A stretch of 64,000 nucleotides of DNA. Source: Isoetes taiwanensis (taxonomy: Eukaryota; Streptophyta; Lycopodiopsida; Isoetales; Isoetaceae). Numbering within the stretch: the first letter of the stretch is position 1; each line of letters begins with the position of its first letter. The position numbers and the translations under genes were made by a program. A model generated the notes under the pieces. That model made no database searches. It saw only the letters and a list, made by a program, of their open reading frames with translations, and was not told the origin of the DNA. The stretch is taken from assembly GCA_021234155.1 (NCBI GenBank), contig JAJEKV010000028.1, forward strand, positions 5,709,637 through 5,773,636, written 5' to 3'. Positions 11,816 through 20,299 of this stretch are shown in pieces.

Positions 11816-12305
11816 TTATAAAACATGAAGGAGGATATGGAACTACAGAAATTGCACTAAATAAGATAAAAATATGGGATGTTCGTATTTTGTAGATGTT
11901 TGTTCCTATAATAAGGATACAAACATGAAATTGTCAAGAAATCTGCAGCATAAATTTGTAAGATTCAAAGACACATCAAGTAGAACAAAAAGTGAAGTGC
12001 TTATGGCTAAAAATAGATGCTCATAATTGCAGATGCTTTGATAGTGGACTTGCACATGCATTGTACCACCACGAATAGCCTTCTCAAATTCCAAAAAAAT
12101 AACAACATGCAAGGTGTACGAAGCCAAAAGTAGAAACATTTAAAACTTGAACCATATGCAAGTTAATCGAATAACAAACTTACATTTCCCATTTGACACA
12201 GCAGGAAACTCATATTGGCCTGGAGGAGAACTGCAGCTATGAACCAAAAAATTACTCCAAAAAAATTTCTACCCATGAAGGAAAGTACAAATGATCAGAT
12301 TAAAC

Positions 12306-12545
12306 AATGGCATAACAATGGAAATATGGAAGCCTTGCATGTGTTGTTTCAAAGATTAGACAAATCGAATATCATCTCATGGAATGCAGTAATTGTAGCA
12401 CATTTGTAGAATGACAGTATACAAAAATCCATTTTATTTGGAATGAAGGATAATGGGATTAGGTGAAATGTCATCATTTTTATATCAATAATCTCATCTT
12501 GTAGCCACACAGACTCAATTACTGTTGCTTCTCTTTTTTATTTTT
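12306..12545 (+). pseudogene. PPR gene fragment (copy in R2)
   Basis: This begins abruptly at GNMEALHVLFQRLDKS and IISWNAVI, followed by a stop and a degraded second motif (LFGMKDNGIR, then ISIISSCSHTDSI). The upstream half present at 2298-2395 is deleted. It has no start or end of its own. Confidence 0.68.
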
Positions 12546-13265
12546 GGGGCGAGTAGGATGGCTTGACATTACTGAGGATTCTACTTTCGTAGCTTTGCAT
12601 TCTTTGCGGTAATCGTAGGAGGAATATTGCACATTTTAGAAATTCAAATGTTATGCAAGGCATTTTTCAGAGGTATATGGACTGTTCTTTGTCACTCTTT
12701 GCTAACATTTTGGATGTCTCAATCAAGTTATTTCAAAATAAATTTTGGAAGTAATAGTAAACAAAAATCTTTATATTTGAGAAGAATATATATTTGAAAT
12801 GGAAAATGCATTTTCTAACATGATTTGTAAAGTTTCTGCTACAAATGACAAGTTTTATCTAATTTGTACAGTATCCGGGGCAACAATACAGGAACTGAAT
12901 GTGACATCTTAGAACCTCTAGTTGCGGTGTCTGGACACAGAATAATGGTCATGATGGATTAGCATAATCCTGTTGTGACTGCCTTTCTCTGTCTGAATCC
13001 ATATGGAACTTGGTCCCGAATTGGGATTTTATAGGAAATTGATGATAGGGAATGGGGTTTTTATAGATAATGGTAAGATTACATGGTTATTTACAACAAA
13101 TATTATTGTCTACAAATGTTGTTGATATTGTTCTCAATAATAGATATTTTTTGTATTGTTCAACCGTGGATTGCTATCACTAGTTGTGGTTATTATCTAT
13201 CTATTTAAATCCAATATATTATTACTTCAATAATGGAGAGGTACATATAGAGTGTGCACAAAGTC

Positions 13266-13740
13266 ATTTGATAGATGACATGACATATTTCAAACATAAT
13301 AACAGAAGATCGTAAGTCCTTCCTTTCTGCATAATTTATTGGGGCCGTGTAAAAAAACTGCATTTCATTTTGTTTCACCTCCATATGAGAAGCAAAAGTC
13401 ATATTATGGAACATCCTGGCATGCTTTCAAGAAACAAGTATAAGGCAGGACAAGTCTTAAAAAAGGGAGCAAACATGAAATTAGGGAAAGACCCGATGTT
13501 TTATTTTCTTCTTCTTTCTTCTCTTGTCTTCTCTCTTTATGTCTTGTGGAACGACTGGTATACGGAATGGGTTTTCATAAGATTGCGTGGACAAAGAGGA
13601 TTAAAACAAACATTATTGTCCACAAATGTTATTGATAATGTTTTTTGTAATAAATATTTTTGGGTTTCCCAATTGTTTGGTATGTAGGGAGTTAAGATTT
13701 TGGAATATACTGCAAGCATACGTAGCAATATTCTTTTCCT
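13266..13740 (-). other. diverged copy of the leader of the 55.6 kb gene
   Basis: From about 13490 to 13740 the reverse complement resembles 55391-55680. Shared pieces are the poly-purine AGAGAGAAGA leader, the CATTATTGTCCACAAATGTT block (equivalent to about 55525), ATATTTTTGGGTT, and GGGAGTTAAGATTTTGGAA with ACTGCAAGCATA. At 55.6 kb this sequence is promoter and 5' leader; here no coding start follows on the minus strand. The stretch 13266-13490 shows nothing recognisable. Confidence 0.6.
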
Positions 13741-15380
13741 ACAAGTCGCTAGCAGTTTTTTGGGTTGCCCCTAAGGGGGCAAGCCTTTGCTCATCTGGGT
13801 TTTTGGCATATTCTATGGATAGGCTGGTATATGCTTGGGATATTTTGAAAACTGCTCCAAACTTGCTAGTGCATGTAAATTGTCGGTCACCCTCATTCTC
13901 TTTTTATTGCTAATCAGAACAGGATATAGGAGAACTCCTCGTTCCATTTCTTTTTTGGAGCTGCCTTGGAGTGACAACGCCGGATTTTGTATCTGAACAG
14001 GGGTGATTGCTGCTTTGGACTGCATAGAGAAGGTTTTGCAAGAAAGGGGGAAGTGAGGGCCGGAATAAGGTGCAGCTATGGCGCCTAACGATGGATTGGC
14101 CGGAAAGATAACAAGGGGGAATCGTAATCATGCAGAATTGAAGGGATTTATGATGCCAATGCTTGGAAACATGCAGTCTATAATGCCCAAAGCCCGTTAC
14201 AACATCAAACAATAAGCTATATTATTCACTGTGCCAGATAGTTGTCATTTTGTTAGGATCAGCTAGCAAGACTTAACATGTATGATTCTTTACTTATTCA
14301 GAATAGAGAACCTTGGGTTGATGTTGAACTATGCTTCCACTGCGTGGAGGCACACAATCAATACCTTGAGGCATTTAACGCAAGGTAGCTTTTCAAATTC
14401 ATTCTAAGATCTAGTTTAGTATTGTTTGCTGGAATGCACAAGAACCGATATGAATGAATAGTCAAGCTGAGAAAACACCTGCTGGGACACAATTCCACTG
14501 GAAAATCTCAACAAAGATATAGCTCTATTTTCGTTCCCAAAAGCAGAGCATGTTCAAGTAGAAAACTTGAGACCAACAGCAGAGGTCGAAGTTCATGTGG
14601 TAATGTGATTGTTATTGCTATGTAAATTTGCAAAGAAGCTAATTAGAACAAAGAGATATACTGCTGTTTTAAAAAATGCAAAGTCAATTTGCTGGAGTGA
14701 ATCAGAATGCAACGAAGAAAACGTTAGCAGTTTCTTAGAATTTGTTATGGAAAATCTTGGATTTGATGTTAGATTTGTTTCTTTCTTGTACTCGATTTTG
14801 ATTTTGATTCTGATCTGGCAGTGCGTATTGCGATGACTATTGGTTATGGAGGTACCCAACAAATAAGGGCAACGCGTATGATGGGTTTCATGCACATCAG
14901 AATTCAAACTTTATATAATGGTTATGCAGTATGTTGGATCTGAATTGAGAGCTACCCAAGAAAATGCCAATAGCAAATGCCAAGAAGGAAGAAAAGCAGC
15001 TTTTGAAAAAGAAGGCCGAATCTACCATGTGGAGAAAGGCTCTGGTAGGCCATTGTTTGTGTAGCTTAGCTTGGTTGTGCATTGCAGTGGAAAGAGCATT
15101 ATTTATTTAGGTCAGGCTAATAGAATTTATGGGGGTTCTAATGCCAAAATTAGTCCTTCTATCCAGTTTAGAGTTATTTCTTATTAAGCTAACCGAGATA
15201 AGTTAAGTAGACATCAGTGACCTGAATTGATTGCACATGGAACTAGTTGAATTTAGATATTAGAATTCATGCAGAAAGTGTACGACTGCATGCTTATCTT
15301 TTATATTTTGGCCAACTAGTTTGTTCTTTCAAGAAAGGATTTATTGCATTTTGACCTCGTTTTTCTCTTTGATGGGATTT
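13741..15380. other. mostly unassigned sequence with weak exon-like pieces
   Basis: I see no family here. Short plus-strand open pieces lie at 14078-14215 (45 codons, ATG to TAA, with GKITRGNRNHAELKG) and 14609-14836 (75 codons ending in a hydrophobic FLYSILILILIWQCVL stretch). A further open piece at 14930-15065 reads GSELRATQENANSKC and later FEKEGRIYHVEKGSG. Some may be upstream exons of the SET gene remnant at 17 kb, but that is a guess. Confidence 0.3.
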
Positions 15381-16990
15381 TATTATGTCTATGAGTTTGA
15401 GTAGAATTGAAAGTACAATTGCTTTGGTCACTATATCAGGGTAGAATTGAAAGTACAATTGTTCTGGTCACTATATTAGGGATATAGGTGTTTATATAAT
15501 GAACAAAATGAATTCATAACTTGGCTGAGAAATAGAGGAGAACACGATGCATCCTCAGCAATAACTATTGGCATGTCTATACATGACACGTGAGAACTTC
15601 ATTTCCAATTTGTTATTGTTCATTCACAAGTTTATGTTGTTCTTTATTACTTGAAATATCATAGTACATTTAGATTTAGCAGCTTATGACTTACAGTAAG
15701 TTATTTTTTTAGTCTAGTGGTAATACACTAGGTCTAGCAACTATAGGTCTCGAGTTCGAGACCGCCCAGAATCGCACTCTGAACTGTTGGGTGTCAAAAC
15801 CCACAAACGCAATGTAAAGTGGTTGGGGGCAGGGCCCAACAAAGCAATGTAGTGTGGTGTGTGGTCACATATCCAGTTGGATGCTGCCTAGTGGCGTGAC
15901 GTTAAAATACTATCTATCTATCTATCTTATATGAATTTGATAGAAATTGCCATAAGAAATGACTACATCTAACCAAGTATAAAAGTGAATGCAACCTATC
16001 AATACCCGTATTGCACTTTTGGTCCCAAAAGGGCGGATATCATACAGATTTATAAATGTTATTGATAGGTTCCTTTTTAAGAGTTTGATGCGTTGTGTGT
16101 TTTTTTATTCAAAGATAATTATAATGAAAGGGTGTAAGGCATAAAGGATTTGACACAAGGCAGTATCCTGTCTAACTGCTTTCTAGATTTTATCCGCATT
16201 TTTGAAGACTATAAGTAGTTTTTAAAATTCTTAACCATGATTTTGCTGCCAGTGCTTTCAAACGTCTTTGATATGTGCTCAATACAAAGTGTTCGCTGAA
16301 AATGTCAAGACCATGTTCCTATTTTATAATATCTTTGGATACTATATTTGATACCACTAGTTCCTATTTCCATATAACTAATAATGGTACAGATTCCTTT
16401 TCTTCCCACTGAAATGAGCCACTGGATGTTATTTAAAATGGAATGGCATCTATATTATCTTAATTTGGGTCGTCTTGTAAAACTTATGTTTAATTCTTAC
16501 TTTTAGCTTTAACCAATCTCGCTATCTGTCTTCATTATAGGGCGCTATATGCTTCACATCCCAACAAAGCAGGGGAACGTGTATTGCGTGTATCACAAAA
16601 TCTGGTAATTTCTGTATCTCATATCTTCCAATTTGCTTCTTGCTTGATGTAAGAGCATTCTAGGGTCGTTCTATGCATGGGTCAAGTAACCAATGAGTAC
16701 ACAGCTCTAGTTCAGGGCATAGATCTTATTCGATAGTAAAATTTAGTGATTCTAAATAGAGGTTTTAAGGACATATATGTTAAGATTATGACGACTTCGG
16801 GGTGCAGCATATCCACATTAACGTTGATTCTTTTCTTTGTTGGAGTCTTAGAGTTTTTGTAAAGTACTCAGTCAGCTTCATCCTATTTGACAATGGAATT
16901 TCTTGATTCATGTATAACTTTGGGGGACCAAACGACATAAATGATTTTTTTATTGTCATTTCTGACAGTCATTTACTTTTTGTTAACTAG
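15380..16990. other. intron-like sequence, collinear with 5.1-8.0 kb
   Basis: This AT-rich sequence lies upstream of the SET exons. It matches, in the same order and strand, 5120-5830 and then 7420-8020: ATTTCCAATTTGTTATTG (15600 and 5312), GAATGCAACCTATCAA (about 15988) against GATGCAACCTATCAA (5469), TTGAAGACTATAAG (16203 and 5675), CACATCCCAACAAAGCAGGG (16556 and 7593), and CATTCTAGGGTCGTT (about 16655 and 7685). The 1.6 kb holding the LINE RT core (5830-7420) has no counterpart here. A SINE is inserted at 15714-15928. Confidence 0.65.
15714..15928 (+). mobile_element. tRNA-type SINE with (TATC)n tail
   Basis: The head CTAGTGGTAATACACTAGG followed about 30 bases later by GAGTTCGAGACC looks like the internal A and B boxes of a tRNA-derived RNA polymerase III promoter. 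About 140 bp of body follow, ending GTGGCGTGACGTTAAAATAC and then (TATC)4-5. A second copy on the minus strand at 54231-54463 agrees along the whole length, which fixes both ends. It codes for nothing and would depend on a LINE for movement. Confidence 0.85.
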
Positions 16991-17314
16991 ATGATAACAC
17001 CTGACAGACTGTCAATAGCAATCATAAGATTGTTGGAAGGTGTTGTCAGCCAATGGGGACGGCTTGCACTTTTTCTATTGGCGGAAAAGCATGCAAGAGA
17101 AGTATGTCCTTGCTATTTATGCTTGAATAAGGAATTGTCTGCAGCTTTCTTCTAGTCTTCTTAATTCTAAGAATTGTAGATGAGTATCCTAATTAAGTGG
17201 TTCATAAACCATTATTGCTTATCATACTATTATTGGTACATATCATTTTTGCAGACATCAGCTTGGGCTCCATATATTGTCACTCTCCCAGAGAGTGATA
17301 GTATTCATAGCACT
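16991..17314 (+). pseudogene. SET-domain (Rubisco LSMT-like) exons
   Basis: Two well-formed exons are visible. Exon 16991-17101 reads RLSIAIIRLLEGVVSQWGRL and then ALFLLAEKHARE and ends at GTATGT; exon 17255-17314 follows TTTTTGCAG, reads TSAWAPYIVTLPESDSIHST and ends at GTATGT. Both are whole codons (37 and 20) and join in frame. The SxWxPYIxxLP block and the preceding LA..LL.E helix are typical of plant SET proteins of the Rubisco large-subunit methyltransferase type. The expected next segment (an F-W motif and the SET core) is not found downstream. It may be part of a longer gene or a remnant. Confidence 0.65.
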
Positions 17315-17664
17315 GTATGTCCCCTTTCCATTCTTTATTTGTATTTCCCGTGTTTATTGCTTGTACAATTTGAAATCGTCAGCATCTCCTTTTACATGAC
17401 GTGTTAGGCTTGATATGGCCAGTGACTATGGCTTGCAAACCTGATTGTTTTCCTGGAAAAGAAAGTGGCTAGCTTTGTGTGACATAAAGGACTTGATGAA
17501 ACAAGATAGTGGAAATTAATTTTTGTTCTAAATAGAGAAATTTCAGTGATGATATGATCCAAAACAAAAAGCAATAATCCCCTTTAAACAATATAATAGT
17601 AGGGAATGAGCAGGAAGATAATATTTGTTGTGTTAAAACTGTGCCATTCTCTTCCTTGGTGCAG

Positions 17665-17940
17665 TTTATAGAAGCTTCATTGGAAAATACTGACATACAT
17701 ATTTCATCATCAACATCTGACGGGGATGGCTTTGTTACTGTTATTAAGTCGAATGTTTATTGTGTGGATGTGGAGTATCTTGCTGGTGGTATATTGGAAA
17801 ATTATCTAATAAGAAATTGGCATAGAAAATTAAGCCTGAAGGTCGTTATCCAATTGCACTGGAAAATTATCTAATAAGAAATTGGCATAGAAAATTGAGC
17901 CTAAAGGTCGTTATCCAACTTGCACTGGATCTCTCTAGGG
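17665..17940 (+). pseudogene. Raf-like protein kinase exon with 65-bp duplication
   Basis: After TGGTGCAG the frame reads FIEASLENTDIHISSS, then NVYCVDVEYLAGGILENYL and RKLSLKVVIQ, and in a second frame LALDLSRG. This corresponds to the stretch of plant Raf-like MAPKKKs from the FIGAS segment through VEYLPGGTLK.YL to KVVIQLALDLSRGLSYLHS, just before the catalytic HRD loop. A 65-bp direct duplication (17795-17859 and 17860-17924) shifts the frame and introduces a stop at about 17872. The catalytic loop and DFG region are not found downstream, so no kinase can be made. Confidence 0.72.
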
Positions 17941-18148
17941 GATAAAGATATGGAACTTCTATTTTGTTGCTTGTGTTACTAATACGATGTAGTGATCAAC
18001 GTTGCTATGACAAGCAACTTGCAGATCAAAGACGTGCTCAGAGTGCCATTGAATTGTGTTGTGAGCAATAATCTCAATTCCCAAGTATTTGATCCGGATG
18101 GCGGGCATTGAGCTAGATCAAGTGGCAAAATTATCGAAGGGAGAGCAT
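17941..18148. other. short unassigned stretch
   Basis: Between the kinase exon and the antisense DUF668 fragment I see no open frame or motif that I can assign. Confidence 0.4.
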
Positions 18149-18545
18149 TTAAAGGGTTTGAATTCTCAAAACTGACCTTATATTGTGTGGCAACATGTTG
18201 TACAAGTCATGGCGGGAATTTGAGGCTAGCAAGGATGGAAAACTAACCATGTTTTTAATGATGACGATGGCGTTCAAGTAATGTAGTGCAAGAGCAGCTC
18301 CGTCAAGAGTTGAGGCAGCTAGATATTCATATAACCCATCAGAATGCACCATTTGGGATCCAAAACACACACTATTCTACCATGAATTTTGCAGACATCA
18401 TTACAAAGGAGTTCCACCACTTGGTCATAGCTTCTATTCCATAGCAAAATGCGTCTCCAGTGCTGCCTTTGCCTTGCTATCTTCCGTTCTAATGCCTCAC
18501 ATTCTTCACGTGCATTTTCAAGTTCTAGTAAGATTTTGCGATGGC
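18149..18545 (-). pseudogene. PSI1/DUF668 family fragment, antisense
   Basis: The minus strand reads LERKIARQRQHW, LLWNRSYDQVVELL, then after a frame change GAALALHYLNAIVIIKNMV, FPSLLASNSRHDLYNMLP and NIRSVLR. This matches the plant PSI (PSK simulator)-type proteins, where a LWN..FD.VV.LL segment precedes the DUF668 core GGAALALHYANVI..IE......(D)ARDDLY.MLP..(V/L)R. Both ends are missing and it lies opposite in strand to its neighbours. In plants this family affects peptide-hormone-dependent growth; this copy is a remnant. Confidence 0.7.
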
Positions 18546-18945
18546 GCCAACATATCTCCCCATCTTTTTTATTTCGGCCTTCATTTTCTTTGGAGTATAC
18601 GCATCAATCCGGTTCAATATATCACTCTAAATCATTCTCACATCTTTTGCCGTTGGCAATTATCTACTAAGAGAGGGTAGCTCTTTAAGCTTTTGTGTGC
18701 AAGCAAGGCGTTATCCAAGCCTGAAAATTATCTAAAACTAGTTTAAGGTCTTAGAAAAGCCCTGAGCACGAAGCTCCTAAGGCAACCCACCTCTTCATCA
18801 TTAAGGAGGCGCCACTTAATCTGTTCATTAAAATAGAATAAACATGTAAACACCCATATTTACACCATTGGTTACAACTCTAGATGACCAATACAATCTC
18901 ATGAACAACATTCGGTTTGTGTTACAAAAACCTACATAAAAATCA
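18546..18945. other. unassigned stretch
   Basis: The first part could be the upstream continuation of the DUF668 fragment on the minus strand but is too damaged to read. The rest shows no supported feature. Confidence 0.4.
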
Positions 18946-19446
18946 CTACATGATAGAGTTAGCAACTTTACTAATAAATACAAACACTATTGCTTTTGGT
19001 TTGTTTACTATCTCGGTCATGTCATAAGTTAGAGTCAAATAGACAATGCGCCTTTTTGGACTAAATGAAAATGACAACTTTGTATTCGTAGCATTTATAT
19101 GGCTCCACACAAAATAAACAAGACCCAACTTAAAAAAGCGAAAGCGAGAACCTATGAAAATACACTCTAGGAAGGATGGAACCCTAACCATATTTTTGCA
19201 TTGGTTGCATGTGTAAATCGTGTTAGTTTGAATATGTGGATTGGAATTTGGCTTTTCTATTTGAGTTAATAAACTATTATAACCTTTTTCATTAAATGGT
19301 AACCATTTAACAACACAACCTGGAGTTATGCATTGATAGATACAACAACATCCCAAAATATAGCTTTTAGCCTTGTACTTCATATTTCTATTCCATGAAG
19401 ACAAAAACTCTTTTGGCACAATCTTGCTTTTAATACTATCTTCCAT
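18946..19446 (-). CDS. hypothetical ORF of 166 codons
   Basis: This is an uninterrupted frame from ATG at 19446 to a stop at 18946, rather long for this AT-rich region. It contains a cysteine-rich start (GCCCIYQCITPGC), a YTCNQCKN pair that could bind zinc, and a tail rich in beta-branched residues. I recognise no family and see no promoter or splice signals. It could be a chance frame or part of an unknown transposon. Confidence 0.25.
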   Translation of the reverse strand: MEDSIKSKIVPKEFLSSWNRNMKYKAKSYILGCCCIYQCITPGCVVKWLPFNEKGYNSLLTQIEKPNSNPHIQTNTIYTCNQCKNMVRVPSFLECIFIGSRFRFFKLGLVYFVWSHINATNTKLSFSFSPKRRIVYLTLTYDMTEIVNKPKAIVFVFISKVANSIM

Positions 19447-19619
19447 ATTTGGATGCCGGTGGTTCTTCCATCCCTATTTGCATCACCCAAATTACTTTCC
19501 ATTGTATGCTACAATGTTTATTTGCCATGTTATCTTCCGTATTTCTCACATGATAATCAAAGTTTTGTTGGAGGAAACATGTGCTTAAAATCAAAAGAAA
19601 AAACTATAATTACAACATC

Positions 19620-19822
19620 TCTGCAAATTCAAGGTTGTATTGTGCATTCCCATGTGATGAAAAAGCAGAATGAAGCTTTTTACGGCATCCTCCATGGTGT
19701 CATTGTAATAAGTGCAAATCCAAAATTGTATTGTGTATTCCCATTCGGATGCATGTTATGATAAAGCAAACTGCAACTCTTTAAGGCATCCTTACATGGC
19801 GTCATTGTCATAGGAGGAAATA
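19620..19822. repeat. degenerate tandem repeat, two units of about 105 bp
   Basis: Two neighbouring segments share the order AATTCAAGGTTGTATTGTG / AATCCAAAATTGTATTGTG, then CATTCCCAT / TATTCCCAT, AAAGCA, GGCATCC, and ATGGTGTCATTGTAATA / ATGGCGTCATTGTCATA. Similarity is roughly 75 percent by eye. No function is evident. The flanks 19447-19620 and 19823-20035 hold nothing I can name. Confidence 0.6.
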
Positions 19823-20299
19823 ACGACCCGATAATAAGCAAATATAATAGCTCCAAACTGTTGCTTAGTAAGCAACATCCTGTATCCGAGCTTTTATTTG
19901 TCTTCATTTGGTCTATTGTCACTAACCATAGAAGCCTACTTAGAGTAACCTACATGTGTTCATTTATCATGACCAAGCCATTAAACTATGTGTTTGATAT
20001 GGGATAGCATTTAGAAGTTAAAAGTGATCAAGTGTAATAGAATAGAATAGAATAGAATAGAATAGAATAGAATAGAATAGAATAGAATAGATTTTTTAGC
20101 GTCCATGGAGACTGATTGGCCTATAAGACCCAAACAAAAAGAGAGCAGCAAGCGTATTACTGACAGGATTAAAAAACCCCTGCCCCGAAGGGTTTTCGAG
20201 GGAAAAACCTTAGCAGTAATAAGTATGTTGGCACGATGTACAATTGTATAGGACAGTTCAATACCGTCCCGGAGGATACAACTGAGTCCGTGCATCAAT

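Larger units (their letters stand above)
11510..13265 (+). repeat. R repeat copy 2, internally deleted
   Basis: This is a direct copy lying immediately after R1. It begins with the PLP-enzyme exon (11612-11815), carries the 12215-12300 segment equivalent to 2036-2120, then jumps into the PPR fragment (12306) because about 170 bp are missing, and runs to about 13265, the equivalent of 3310. Identity is high over most of its length. In R1 the same order is spread over 1080-3310, so R1, the 5.9-kb block and R2 form a head-to-tail series. Confidence 0.82.

Noticed and set aside
15714-15790. A tRNA gene
   Set aside because: Only A- and B-box-like motifs remain; there is no cloverleaf with acceptor stem, and the same sequence recurs as the head of a SINE at 54.4 kb.
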